This document shows, piece by piece, positions 12,320-24,833 of a stretch of DNA of 64,000 nt. Under the pieces are notes generated by a model. It searched no databases and had not been told where the DNA came from. It worked only from the letters and a program-made list of their open reading frames with translations. The position numbers and the translations under genes were made by a program. This stretch comes from Saxidomus purpurata (lineage: Eukaryota > Mollusca > Bivalvia > Venerida > Veneridae). Numbering within the stretch: the first letter of the stretch is position 1; every line of letters begins with the position of its first letter. The stretch lies in the NCBI GenBank assembly GCA_022818135.1, contig JAFMSR010000009.1, positions 23,775,061 to 23,839,060 of the forward strand, written 5' to 3'.

Positions 12320-13268
12320 CGTAGTACATTGGGGGGCGGCGGCGGGGGGCTATAAAGAAATCACGCACGTTGTCCCGTCATTCCGTAGGTCCGTTAAATT
12401 CCCATTCAATCTTACACAAAGTGTTACTCAGAAACTGCATTTCGGATTTTTACAAAACTTGCTCTGCAGCATCACTGCATTGACCCTTTTCAGTAGGAAA
12501 TTGTTTCGGTTCAGTGCACACAAGGGCTGCTGGTACTAAACAAATGACTTCTCGTGAAGCAATTGATGGCATGTCACCAAACTTGCTCTAATATAAACTA
12601 GTATAATTAGTATAAACTAAAAAACTTGCTCTGTACATCATTGCATTGTCGCTTTATAAAAAACCAGGAAATGGTTCCGGTCCAGTGCACACAAGGATAG
12701 CTGGTACCAAGAATAGAAAAAACAACGTAAACGACTTTTTCTTCTTATGACGCAATTGATGGAATATCAACAAACTTGCTCTGTAGCATAATTGTATTGA
12801 CCCCTTTCTTAAAGTAAGAATTGATCCGGTCAAGTGCACACAATGACAGCTGGTACCAAGAATAGAAAACACTTTAAACTAGACCTATCACTAATTGTGA
12901 TTAATACCCCCGAAATACTGTTGTATTAACTGGAGAAGTGATTAGTAACTGTATACCTTGTAAAATCTACAGTAAGTCAGTAGTTTTCAAGCTATGCTCC
13001 GGACACGGAAAAGTAATACAAAATATGTGATTAGTCAAGATAGAGTTATGATTCTTGTACACTGCACTTTCTCTCAATATGCTTGACCGGTGTGAAGTTG
13101 TATCGAATTCCAACCATGTAGTTTCAAGTTATGCTCCGGACAAGGAAAATGCAACTGACCGACCGCCCAACCACCGGGTTTTTGGGATATAATGACTTCT
13201 TCTCATGAAGCAATTGATGAAATTTCACCAAACTTGCTCTGTAGCATCCTTGCATTGTCCCTTTTAAA
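12320..13268 (+). mobile_element. Microsatellite-plus-tandem-core element, degenerate
   Basis: After a G-rich stretch at 12331-12350, a degenerate TCCGT run (12372-12398) is followed by diverged copies of a unit of about 170 bp. Its landmark is CACCAAACTTGCTCTGTAGC-ATCATTGCATTG, followed by GGTCCAGTGCACACAAGG. Copies start near 12455, 12615, 12775 and, after unrelated sequence, near 13205. The arrangement parallels the elements at 24834 and 43862. No coding content. Confidence 0.5.
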
Positions 13269-13329
13269 ATCAAACCCACATAAAGCACACAAGAATATAA
13301 AGGCTTGGCACCTAACCAATAATAGTAAG

Positions 13330-14118
13330 AAATAAAGCATTCCCCGGAGGTGATGTGCCTGCGGAATCCTCGGGCCGCCCTCGGAATTATCGCAGGCACT
13401 ACCGACGGAAAGCTCAATTTCGATAAAGCACGCAAGCCTAGTTTTCGATTCTCATAAGCCGAATTCATGAATACGTTGTAACTACTGCGGACCTTTTTCA
13501 TTCGGCGGTAAGTGAAAATAGTATAAATAGTGGCGTTGGAAGTCACTCCCTATTCGGGCAACTAGTCAAGATATCATACATAACTATATGATACAAACTT
13601 ATTTTAGTTTAATCATCTAAACATAAAATATAAAAAAAACCCGACTGTGACATTATGTAGAAGACGTCAGATTCAGACCCTAGCAAAGCAGACAGTCGAT
13701 TTAAATGCTAACCGTTAATCTGAACTGTACAACGTTTTAACGTGGAGTAATGACGTCAGTGTGGTGACGTCAACGTTTTCATTCATTGTTTTGTCCCCGG
13801 AATCAAAACATTGTAGACCTAAATCCTGAATTGTTTTGGCCTTTTTAAAGGAAAACAAGATGAAGGTATTCTAAGGCTTACTTGACGCAATCACATATAA
13901 TTTTAGGTTCTTAAACACAACTTTTTCATGCGACTGACGTATGTATAAAGATATAATTTCTCTTTCTATATTTTATTTTATGCGCGGGAGTAAATTAGAA
14001 AAGTCGGAAGGAGCTACTTCCATGTCCGAAACTCCGCCTTCTTTTCCGAGTGCTTTAATCATATTAATGCACTCGAATTGACTATAGAAATATACCATAG
14101 GCATATTAGAATAGTAAG
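13330..14118. mobile_element. About 780 bp insertion with 9 bp target duplication
   Basis: AATAGTAAG occurs at 13321-13329 and again at 14110-14118. With one copy and the 780 bp between them removed, the flanks align with the undisturbed block B (ACCAATCAAAATAAG then TTAGGAAAATACATTATC), so this is a real insertion point. The insert starts AAATAAAGC and ends CATATTAG, without obvious terminal inverted repeats, poly(A) or coding frame. The class is unknown. Confidence 0.55.
13355..13399. other. G+C-rich hairpin inside the 780 bp insertion
   Basis: GTGCCTGCG (13355-13363) is a perfect inverted repeat of CGCAGGCAC (13391-13399) around a G+C-rich loop. It stands out in an A+T-rich setting. Confidence 0.5.
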
Positions 14119-14450
14119 TAAATAACTAAGGAAAATGCATTATCTGACATCATGGAAAGTATTAATGCAGAGGATCTCTAATGCTTGTATGTCTGATTCT
14201 TATTCAGTGGTTTTCACAAAGAGCCTCATTCCCATTTTATTAGGATTGTACAGAGATGGAGATTAATGGTCATCTAATGTTATTAACATGGCGGAATTGT
14301 GTACTTGAAAATATTTCTCTAAATGGTTCTCATCTTCCGACGTCTCTCTGCCTTCATTAAAGCAATAATACCAATTACTACAAAAAAACCATCTGCATCG
14401 ACTTTCAGAAAATCGTGAGCTACTTTTGTTGGTAATATTTCCCAAGCTAG

Positions 14451-15019
14451 ACATTGGCATTCTTTATATTATCTATTTGGATGTAATATCGTCGGTCGCT
14501 TCGATGAAGTGTGTTTGATATAATTTATTTGGACGAAATCATTTTATATTAACAATCATGAATATTAATTCGAACATTTTAATCTCTGTAAACAAGGTTT
14601 TAGATATCTTCATTTCTATTTCCCGTTACATGTGTAACCTTTCTTGATTCTAAGTGAACGTTTTAGTCCTTGTCTTTTTTTTTGCCGTCACACGTGCAAT
14701 GTGCAATTCCATTTTCTTGAGATACGTGATGCAGCTGACACAGTGAGGGAGTGTTATCCAAGCAAAAAAACAATCAAAGTCTGAATGTGCATCCTGTCAC
14801 ATTACAGGTCAGAGCATTGTCGAATGATAGGTCATGTGTTTTGATTACGTAATATGAAATAATACATCTTTCGATCGTCTTACATCAACCGTAAAAATAT
14901 GTACTGGGAAAATGTTTTCAAACCATAGAGCACTTAGTACTCAAACATTGTTTTTTCGTCTTAACTCGTTTGACCACCCCAGAAAATAGTAAAGTTTTGA
15001 CCCGATCGGCTGTGTCTCG
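14451..15019. other. Non-coding stretch
   Basis: No gene, repeat or motif stands out here. Confidence 0.5.
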
Positions 15020-15116
15020 GCAGAATATATTTTGAATCTTGTGGCAGAATGGCAGAATGGCAGAATATATTTTGAATCTTGTGGCAGAATGGCAGAGTAT
15101 ATTTTGAATCTTGTGG
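15020..15116 (+). repeat. Minisatellite, three copies
   Basis: The unit CAGAATATATTTTGAATCTT followed by GTGG occurs three times, with one or two extra CAGAATGG units between copies. Confidence 0.85.
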
Positions 15117-15242
15117 TTGCGTAATCATAGGTGTGATAAGATATATAATTAAAAATAGAAAAGAACAGTTTCATTTTCCCCTTTATTTCTGTAATATGCA
15201 CGTTTTGTTAGAAACCACTGTACAACTGTCTCTTTAACGATA

Positions 15243-15430
15243 CAGTAAACTCCACATAAAACGAGTCCGGATATGACGAAATTTCGGATATAAGGAACAC
15301 ATCTTCAAGGTCCGATATTTATTCATTCTTTAATGTATATGAAACTGCTAGTATATGAATAAAGTGTACTCCGGATATAAAGAACAAATGTAAATGGTCC
15401 CAAGCAGTTCGTTATATACGGAGTTTACTG
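15243..15430. mobile_element. MITE M1, copy 1 (pogo-like ends, TA duplication)
   Basis: The left end is CAGTAAACTCCACATAAAAC and the right end is the inverted match ending CGGAGTTTACTG. TA flanks both sides (15241-15242 and 15431-15432). Inside, CCGGATAT...ACGAAATTTCGGATATAA and TACTCCGGATATAAAGAAC repeat the theme. Length is 188 bp with no coding capacity. Further copies lie at 26585-26765 and 33619-33786. Confidence 0.85.
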
Positions 15431-15432
15431 TA

Positions 15433-16079
15433 CTTTAAGTTAACGCGCTTATTTGTTCACACCTTGACTTGGCATTAAGCGCGAAGGTGGTGCACCGCCT
15501 TACTTGAAGTTACACCATATATGACATTGTTGTAACAATAAGGAAGTACACTAGACTTCCATCTTAACCATATTTAAAGTCCAAGGATCACTTTGAAATT
15601 ACTGAATAAATAAATTGATAGGATAATGATAGAACAATGTTCTATTCACTCTAAAACGATTTTGACATTTTCTTTATTTTGTTCGATTTTTTTCAACCAA
15701 GTGATGTAGTAAAATATATAAAGGTTTGAAACCAAGAAATGTAGTTTCTACTATTTTCTTTTTAAAGTTGCTTAAATACAGCTACTTTTAATCCTTATTT
15801 CCCGTTGTTCATTCCTTGCAATACTACCGTTATTTTGAAGTCTGTTTTTATAAAATATTTGCTATCCTTTTCCAGTTCTAATGTATATTGCCTTAGATCA
15901 ATTACTAACAATTACTTGGTAACACGTAAACAACGAACACATTTCACGGAAACCTCATTTTCCTATATGTCTGCACAATACTGTGACAAACCTCCTGCGA
16001 ATATTCGCTCAGTTACATCTTTGAGCAGTCACTGAAAATCATCTCTATTTGTAGTAAACGCATGTAATTAAAATAAAGA

Positions 16080-16130
<51 letters not shown>

Positions 16131-17949
16131 CAAACAACGAATAGCGAAAAACAGAATGTTGCCCATGGTACAAAAACGTCCTGGTCACGTGACTGGAACA
16201 CGTGCTGTAAACAACACATATCTGCGAGTAGGCATGGAAGAATTTCGTTTTAACTGACACTTCATATTTAGTCATAGAAACCTGCAAATATGGATTAAAA
16301 TCACTTGCAGTGGATTATCTAAACGACTGAACATCACAAAAAAGAAATTCTGCCATGAAAGTGTTTTTTTAAACACGGAGGAAAATGGCAATAAATTGTA
16401 ATATGGACTATCTTTGAGTGGACGCCACAGAAACACCCCCTATTTAAAGCATTTATACCTAGACAAAGTACTCATCAACATAGTGTAGTGATGGAGCAGC
16501 TACATGCACTATGATTTAATCAATCAAGTGCACCAAGTCTTGATCTTGGCTGCTGTAAGGTAATCGTAAGTAAAAGATTCTAATTGTCTATATACCAGCG
16601 ATGTACTCCCACTATCTTGCTTACATTTCTGGCGCACCGTCGTACTCAACTGAACGAATTAAATACAATGTGCTAGTATTTATTTGAAACTTCATGGCTA
16701 TATAAGTTTTTAAACAAATTTTAATTTGTAGTTAAATATTTTTTAATTTGTAAAAATTATTTCAAAATATTGGGATAAAATTATGTACCTATCAAGCTGT
16801 CAAAACTGTATTCGCCAAAGGGTCTAAATCATGAATATACGTAACCTGGTTAACCAGTATATATCGGTCATGTCAAACATTATGACATGATCCAGGAAGG
16901 ACTATGAGTAATTGACCTTACGCCAGGAGAGTCATAGCCACGCCCACCGAAATCAAGGGGCACTACTCCTGCGAAGTCCGACAAACACAGGAAACGCTCA
17001 TACAGATCTATATTGAATTAAGTCTGAACTTCTTTGTTTTATTAGTATATTTGATGATATTTAACTGTCCTTTCATCCTTTTACTGATTTCAAAAATATT
17101 TTTATAAAAAACACAAAGTTTCCTTTGAGTGAATTTAGTTTTAAAAGATTACTAGTATCCAAAATGCGTGCAGCATTCTGTTAATAAACAGATTAAGGCT
17201 AGTTATTGGTAGACGCGTTGCAATCATTTGTATCGTCATGAAATTGAAATGTTATTTTAATTAGCACCATAAAATCAGTTATCACATATTTACGGTAGCA
17301 TTATTATGTCCGCTGTGCATTAATTATCAAATACTTTTCAAATAGGCGTTAATTGAAAAGTTCTTAAAGATTAGATATCGATAAGCATTAAACATGTGTC
17401 AACAGTAAAATTAGCTGTGTGACCATGGTTTCTGATCTGTATTTCGTGGGAGACATAATTTTTGTATGCAGTTCTGCGAACCGGATCGTGTTATGGGATG
17501 TTATGTTTGAAACAATGTGACACTTTCGTAACTAAAACAAAACCGATAATATACAGTAAAGCATTTTTAAGCATATGAACTTTCATCATTTTGATACAAC
17601 TTCTGAATGATGCCTCCACATGAAAATCAAATATTTTTAAAGTTTTTTATTGGTATTGTTTCTTTTTGTTGTTGTTGTTATTTTCTAAAATGATAAACAA
17701 CTGTATGTCCAGCTATAGCATCATTTATTTGTCACAATTACTTTTTAAATCCGATGCATCTGACTGACTGACTAATTGGAGTTATTTACTCACGCTACCG
17801 GTCGTAGACATATGACCGAGCATGACTTATATTATCATTGTGCACTTAAAGTTTATGATGTGCAAGTCCCCAAACAACCAGATGCATCGGTCAAAGCCTT
17901 TCAAATATATATGTACACAGACATGTTGACACGTTTTAATAACTTAAAG
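15433..17949. other. Non-coding stretch with one microsatellite
   Basis: No supported exon. It contains the (ATT)n tract at 16079-16128 and a palindromic E-box GTCACGTGAC at 16184-16193 followed by a second CACGTG at 16199-16204. Several open frames of 60-80 codons have no coding features. Confidence 0.5.
16079..16128 (+). repeat. (ATT)n trinucleotide microsatellite
   Basis: About 16 perfect units. The poly-Asn frame on the minus strand is a by-product. Confidence 0.98.
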
Positions 17950-17981
17950 CAGCAACGTAGTTGATTCTACGTTCCTGCTTA
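17950..17981. repeat. Short palindrome with CAG(S)AACGTAG arms
   Basis: GCAGCAACGTAG and CTACGTTCCTGC face each other around TTGATT. The arms closely match those of the perfect palindrome at 52114-52145, which suggests one small element family. Confidence 0.5.
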
Positions 17982-20900
17982 AAGATACATTGGACAGGGC
18001 ATGCATTTCATTTTAACTGCGATCTCCTCCATGGTTGATTGGTTACAGTCTTACTTGTTATCATTAAACATATCCTTAATTTAGAATCATTGGCTCGAGT
18101 TTAACTACCTTCCTTGCTCCTAAGCTTATTTGAAGAAGTTGGCAGTTTCGTAGATTTATAGTACATGTCATTCCCTTAAACGATGGTTGCTCAAGTTGTA
18201 AATAACCGAAATACTGTTGAAACAGGGCATTAAAACGTAGTGACGAGAAACACTATTAAAGTATGAGTTTACTTCGGCAGGATAAATCTTTGAAAACCTC
18301 TGAAGAAACGTCAGTCTTTTTGCTTTATACTTTTTAAAAAAACGTTTTATAAGATCATATTAAAACGTATGAAGAATCACAAAACTCATAGAACATACAA
18401 ACCTACCCCGTAAACAAGATTTACGGTGTGACCGTCATGATAAAACTTGTTTATTTCAAAGAAATACTCTTTCTTACATAGAAATTACCAAATATTGCAT
18501 GTCCGTCAACGGATGTATTTTGAATGTTTGACGGACAAAATGGCGGCTAATAACCACGTTCGTCACATGTTGTATCAGCTAGCTGTTTGATTGGTCTGAT
18601 AAGAGATTTTTATCTGTCAATCAAGAACCTGGCGTAGGGTCAATTCTGAGCAGTCTGTAGGACTCTCACTTTGCTAAATAAACTATGCTAATTTTATCAT
18701 GAAGGCAGTTAGAAGTTAAATTAGAAACTGCGTTCATGACAAGATGTCTATGTAAATAAAATGTTGTTACAATGTACAATATGGGTTGAAAATGTGTAAG
18801 CTAATTAAACAAATAAATTGTGTTTGAACTTTGAAAAGTGTTTTATTCGCCAGTTCCTCCATATAACGTTATACAGCAACATTCATCTATAGATTATTTG
18901 CGTGGTTCTGATCTACTTCACAAGATCGAAGCTTAGTTGAGGCATTTCGAATCTGCACGCGCAAGTATAAATTTCTGTGAATTTCATTAACTGATGAGTT
19001 TTGATCGCGGTCATTTCAGCGTGCCTAACTTTAGCTTTGGCTATCATTATAACAAAATTATTTGCATACAATTACTTCATGGCTTGCTAACATATATTTA
19101 AAATCAGGTAGTATTTTTGTTGAGATGAGATACATGTATGACCTTGATTCATATACTATACAAAGATTGATAAATATGCTACTAATCCAATTCATATTAT
19201 TTTTAATGTTTTCAAATCAATGTAATACAAAATGAATATAACCTATATACTTTTCGTGCCCTTGCTACCAAGATGTTTCTATGCCCAAACCCTACATTCA
19301 GCGAAAATTGCACACAGTAAATTAAACAAAATTCAGCAATGGTAAACAAGATTATAGTCACTGTCTTTAATTGATTTTCTGTATGCATTTCTATTATACC
19401 ATTCCAGATTTATCGATACAGTGTCAGTCCAAAATATAATTTAATTTCCTGTTGTTTGAAACCTCAGATGAGGTGTATATTGTGTAGCTATAAAAACAAA
19501 CCAAGACTGACAATTACTATGTGAAATTTGTAATTACGAAATTTCTAAGCGATGATCAGATCGAAATGTACAACGTAGACGCTTGCATGCAATTTCGACG
19601 ATCTGCAAGATTTAAATTCAGAACAGCGGATGACTGTTTATCGTGAAGATTCATAAATATAATCTTATAAGAATCTTTCACTGATTGCACGTGCAGATGG
19701 GAATATCTTGCTCGAGGGTAACTTTTTTGGTGGTAACGAGGCTCTGCTTATATCAGGGGGTGTAAGATGAGATTTTTCAGCACTGGTAAAAACTGCAGAT
19801 ATCCCAATCTGGTACAAAGGTATGCAAGAAACGACAGTCTTGTTCCAAACAAGAAACAAGCATTCGAAGCAGACGACAGTAGACTTGAGTTCAAGGTCAA
19901 ACGTTTGTTTTGACTTTATTGTGAAAATTGTGTTTTACATGTAGTATAACACTTGTCTGAGGTTGTGCTGATGCATAAATACATTGCAATATACCAGATA
20001 CGTAGAAGGTGTTTGAGACAATTAGTAGCAGAATGTCACGTAAAGGTCTTCCAAATTTTATTACCGCTATCACATGTGCATTTACCATTTGAAATATGGT
20101 GAGCAACAATAAAAAAGACACTGTTACATGTTGTCACTGTCGATTATGTCACAATACTCTAGGATTATAGTACACAAGTCTGATGTATTGTCATGCTTAC
20201 ATGAATATGATGCTACCTTTTCCTATTTTTATGACGAAACAAAGGTTCGAATTCATAAGTGATCAAATAACTTGTTACTGTTTTCCGTGATAACGAGCAC
20301 TCCTCAGATAATTTTATAATAATGCTGTGTAAAAGGTTATTTTACCTTTCGATGTTCAAGAACCTGGACTGGAATCATATCGTTAATGACAGTTCCTTGA
20401 ATGATACTTCCAATTTATACAGTTTTATGTTAAAGTGATAATAATCGTTTTCGTAGTGTTATTTCATAGATTATTATGTATTGTTCGTATACTAATTGAT
20501 TTAAATACTTATTATTTATCAGTTCTGTAGTGTTTGTATACTTATTTACGAGTATTATGTTGGTAAAAATCCCTTCCTATCAGAGACACGGACGATAACG
20601 TGCACATTACAGATAAACTGCTAAATTACTTCTTCATGCTATCATGCCATAAGTAAGTTAATCATGTGGTATTGGGCATGTGTTATTATTATAATTAATA
20701 TGTGTTATAATTATAATTTGGTAGGTTTAAGAGAATCAAAGCTGCTGTTCCTCTTACTAAAATAAAACTGGGGAATAGCACAAAAAGTTGGATTTTTCAT
20801 GCAAATATTGAATGATTTAATCAAATTTTAACGTGCAAAATCAGTGATGTTTGAATGTATGGGTGTATTAATCATGGAATGTCGTACATAAAAAAACATG

Positions 20901-21512
20901 ACATGACGTTTTTCTCGTAAACAAAGTAAAGAGAATAAGGGTGAATTTAAAATTCTTACATGGATCCCGATTTTGTCTCTATATACAAAGAGTAGACAAT
21001 GATGTCTAAGTGTGTGAAAATGCGCGAACCGATGTGCCGTAAAGATAGACAATGAACACCGCTTGAACGGATATTATTTCATAAGTAATTTATGTAATGC
21101 ATTTCGTTTTCTGACACCGTCAGTGTATTGAAAACAGAACATGTCCTTCCCAAAGAATTTTAGAGAGTTTTAGATTCACTTCTATATGAATTATAAAACA
21201 GATAGTTTACATATTTTACGTCTTATTTCAAGTGCCATTGGTGCCATCGTCATTCATATGATACCATTTTTATTGTGAAGTTACATTGTCTTCATTTTTA
21301 GATTTGTTTGAATGTAAGACTGGTTTGTGTTTCTATCGTTAAGCTCGGTAGAGAATACGCCATAATTTGTATAAAACCGTTGAGCAAACCTTTTATATTG
21401 ACAGCTAAAAATAAAAGATATGATATAATTACATGTATAAGCAAACAGAAATAACAGTTAATATATTTGGAGTATAAGTTATATAGTGAAATAAGCAGCG
21501 CGTGAAATAACG
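17982..21512. other. Non-coding stretch, one weak open frame
   Basis: No supported exon. A G+C-richer minus-strand frame at 19665-19910 runs about 77 codons without a stop but has no recognisable domain or clear splice sites. A small hairpin lies at 18500-18537 (TGTCCGTCAA against TTGACGGACA), followed by AAAATGGCGGC, a YY1-like word. Confidence 0.45.
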
Positions 21513-21599
21513 ATGAATGCTTCATCAACAGCGGGACAAGGGTGTTACAAACTCCGGAGAGCGACGATCAATCCCAAGGCTCCACTGATCGATCTTACT
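21513..21599 (+). CDS. Alternative first coding exon 1b (29 codons)
   Basis: The ATG at 21513 opens 29 codons starting M-N-A-S-S-T and ending ...L-I-D-L-T at ACT|GTGAGTTTGG, a strong donor (GT at 21600-21601), in phase 0. The shared M-N-A-S start and D-L-x|GT end link it to the exon at 662, with which it may form a duplicated pair. The middle is basic (K-L-R-R) and hydrophilic with no signal peptide. A longer frame at 21542-21754 in another phase crosses the donor and continues into the tandem repeat; I treat it as a shadow. Its short length is the main uncertainty. Confidence 0.5.
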
Positions 21600-21632
21600 G
21601 TGAGTTTGGTTTGAAAGTAGAACATAAGTATA

Positions 21633-22066
21633 CAAATGTTAACTTGTTCATCTGTCCTTGTTTATATGTTTTGTACAGTTATTCTATTCTGAACACGAGA
21701 AATAAAGAGTATCTAATCATCAGAACATTTTTTGACAGAGTATATAAATATTAACTTGTTCATGTGTCATTATTCGTATGTATTGTATAGTTATTCTATT
21801 CTGAACACAAGAAAAAAAAAGATATCTATTGAACAGTGCCTGACATAGTCAACAAATATTAACTTGTTCATGTGTCATTGTTCGTATATATTGTATAGTT
21901 ATTCTATTCTGAACACAAGAAAAAAAAAGATATCTATTGAACAGTGCCCGGCATAGTCAACAAATGTTAACTTGTGCATGTGTCATTGTTCGCATGTATT
22001 GTATAGTTACTATATTCTTAACACAAGAAAAAAAGGGTATCATATGAACAGTGTCCGACATCAATA
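21633..22066 (+). repeat. 108 bp tandem repeat just downstream of exon 1b
   Basis: The landmark TTAACTTGTT(C/G)ATG starts at 21639, 21751, 21859 and 21967, giving four copies with periods of 112, 108 and 108. Each also carries ATTGTATAGTTATTCTATTC and GAACACAAG. The array begins about 33 bases after the exon 1b donor. Confidence 0.9.
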
Positions 22067-22740
22067 CTGCATTTAATCTTGATATTGTGTTGGTGGAGTG
22101 GGTGAGGGGAGTGGGAAGAGAGGACTAAATTTGACTTCACAATCTGGTGTTCAAGTGCCTGATGTTGGAAAGTCGACCCATAGGAACAAACAACTATGCT
22201 AATAATCATAAACTATGTTAGAAGTTTAAATGATGCAGGCCCCTTATTTTTTTAAAAAAAAAGAATAAAACTGGGGCTAGATGAATTGTCTTGGCTTTAT
22301 ACTATACAAGTATGTTAAAGAAAAATATGCCCAGTATTACGTGTTCTTTGCGTATTTTCAAAGGAAATCAAAGCCTTTGACAGAGTCCGCCTTGTAAGCG
22401 GATAGTGTTAATGTTGATATTGATATTTATCAACAGTACATTCCGAAAAAAACAAGACACAATGCTTTGTAACAAATACATCATAGATATAAATGCATTC
22501 AGTAATATATTCTACAGAAATGTTTTGAAAATGAAATGAAAATACAATATTAATGTCTTTGTTCGTTTAAGTTACGTCTTGTATTACAGCAAAATAAAAT
22601 GTTCTACGTTCAAATTACGTGACGGTTTATAATCACTTTTAGACTACTTTTAAATGACAACATGTTTACCAGTGATCTTCTTAACTGCTCATTGACAATT
22701 TCCGGTGAAAGAAAACATTTCTCAAACTTGAATGATAAAT
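22067..22740. other. Non-coding stretch
   Basis: No gene or repeat recognised. Confidence 0.5.
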
Positions 22741-22816
22741 CGAGGGTTGACCGCAAAACTGTTGTAAGTCCTTCTTTAATTCATATAAGTTACAACAGTT
22801 TTGCAGTCAACCCTCG
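22741..22816. other. 76-base hairpin with 27 bp arms
   Basis: Left arm 22741-22767 begins CGAGGGTTGACCGCAAAACT. Right arm 22790-22816 is its reverse complement with one mismatch, which becomes a G-U pair in RNA on one strand. The loop is 22 bases. The size and arm length fit a microRNA precursor, but near-perfect pairing fits a small fold-back MITE equally well. Confidence 0.45.
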
Positions 22817-22974
22817 AAATGATGATGTTAAAACATGAAATGACTAGAATCAACAACGCAAGTAAGCATTTACATAGCTTTTATTGCACTGAATTATGTG
22901 CATATAATCACAATCTCTTAAACTTTTGCATCGCTTTATATGTTGTTAGCGTATAATTTCAAAACTTTAAAAAA

Positions 22975-23090
22975 AATCAGGAATTTATACCGGAACCTTT
23001 TAATTTGAAGATTAGTTCTAAAATATGTTAATTTCAGACAGTTCGATTAGCCTGGTATTTTTTCAAAATTTAAAACCGAACAGCTTTACA
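22975..23090 (+). repeat. Dispersed repeat R1, copy 4 (diverged)
   Basis: CAGGAATTTATACCGGAACC, TTAGTTCTAAAATATG, and AACCGAACAGCTTTA follow the R1 order. Confidence 0.5.
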
Positions 23091-23109
23091 TGACATATTT
23101 ATATTGGTT

Positions 23110-23527
23110 TAAAGAAATATGACATGAAAATGTTTAAAGTTAAATGACATAATAATGTTCAAAGTTATATGGCATGACAAAGTTTAAAGTTATATGACAT
23201 GATAAGGTTTAAAGTTATATGACATGACACGGTTTAAAGTTATATGCTATGACACGGATAAGGTTTAAAGTTATATGACATGATAAGGTTTATATTATTT
23301 GGCATGACAAGGTTTAAAGTTATATGATGTGATAAGGTTTAAAGTTATATAACATGACAAGGTTTAAAGTTATATGACATGATATTTTAAGGTTTACATG
23401 ACACGGTTTGAAGTTATATGACATGATAAAGTTTAAAGTTATATGACATGACAAGGTTTAAAGTTATATGATATGATAAGGTTTAAGTTATATGACATGA
23501 TAAGGTTTTAAAGATATATGACATGAT
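23110..23527 (+). repeat. Minisatellite, about 23 bp unit
   Basis: About 17 copies of a unit like AAGTTATATGACATGATAAG plus GTTTA, with length variants and point changes throughout. Confidence 0.93.
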
Positions 23528-24833
23528 ATTACATTTTCGTACAACGTAAGATGAGATAGTTTTTACTATCAAGGTTGCTATTTTCCATAACACTTTGATT
23601 ATATAGGGGATATTTGTTTGTTCTGAGTGGGTTTGTAATATATCTCATCGAGAAGTGATACAGTTGTAATATTTTCACGAGCGCGAAGCGCGAGTTAAAA
23701 TGTGAAGATGTCTCTGAGTTGAGATACATTCCATACCCACCAAAACCAAACATTTCTTTTTATTTTATGCTTACTATTAACACAAAAGCTAAATTATGAA
23801 TATGCACTACTGAAAAAAGTAGTTCCGGCAGACCTATATCATCCACACTGTGACTGATATCAATCTTTATTTCACTGATATAACACATTTTTTTATCTAT
23901 TATAAAAAGTAGAATGTAAGTATACATGTACCTCAACAGAAATACATACGAAAACGCATGTAAAAGGGCGTGAAGAAAAACACAAAACTTGCGTAAGAAG
24001 CACAGTATCAACAATGTTTATATAGTAATAGACACGGTAGAAATACATTTCGAAAATGAAATAAACAACTGTTTAGTAAGGTATTTACTGTAAAAGTAAT
24101 GGTATTTCATTGTTTGAATTCTTGTTACAGCAGTCATGATATCTGATACATAAAATTATGTAGTGGGATACGGGTCTAATCCAGTTTTTGGCAAATAGCC
24201 AAACTCCCACTTGTTTTTATTCGTAACGCACTGCATCATAGTTCTCAATGGAACAATATTATGAGCATATCATAAATCATTCGCCTTGTGTTTGAAACTT
24301 TATATTTTACACAAATCGATTGAACGACTGTATTTCAAAACTGTTAAATGTAGATGAATTTATCATTCTGTCGCTGCCTGACTGAGTTGAAAGACTTGAA
24401 CTTGATGTACTTCCATAGCCACGAAACTCTATTACACTTTCATTTAAAAGGAATATATATTTATACACTTAACCGATATAGAAATGCAAAGATTTCCTCT
24501 GTTGAACATTTTTATTTGAATGACGCTATTGTTTTGATTTCTATTTAAGTCATTTTTTTTGCGATGAATTATTAAAACTTTTACAATAATTCAATTTTAT
24601 ATTGTTGTTGTTGTGTATGGAATTTTAATAAATTTGAACACGATAACCGTGTTAAAATAAATATTTGCCACTTCTGCGTTTCTAAACCGGTTGAGTGTAT
24701 ATATGTGAAGTTGAATTCTTCGAACAAAGTTTATGTACTGAACATGAACATTGTACTACTCTCATAACTCGTAATAATAAGGTAACTGTAACTTACAGTA
24801 TACATTTATACAGTCATGTACATTTTGGTTGTT
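23528..24833. other. Non-coding stretch
   Basis: No gene recognised. A short self-complementary GAGCGCGAAGCGCGAG-like word occurs near 23679. Confidence 0.5.

Larger units (their letters stand above)
11840..14450 (+). repeat. Repeated block, copy C, interrupted by two insertions
   Basis: The left part (GTGCCTTTCCAGGCAGGCAA, ATAATTATATGCTATGGTGA, ATGATAACACTCAGTCTGAA) lies at 11840-12110. The right part resumes at 13285 (CAAGAATATAAAGGCTTGGC), is cut at 13329, and continues after 14118 through ATTATCTGACATCATGGAAA and CATCGACTTTCAGAAAATCG to about 14440. The interruptions are a tandem-core element (12320-13268) and a 780 bp insertion (13330-14109), so the block is older than both. Confidence 0.6.

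Noticed and set aside
19665..19910. Minus-strand frame with a short serpin-like phrase (I-G-I-S-A-V-F-T)
   Set aside because: Similarity is limited to about eight residues and the following residues do not fit the serpin reactive-centre region.
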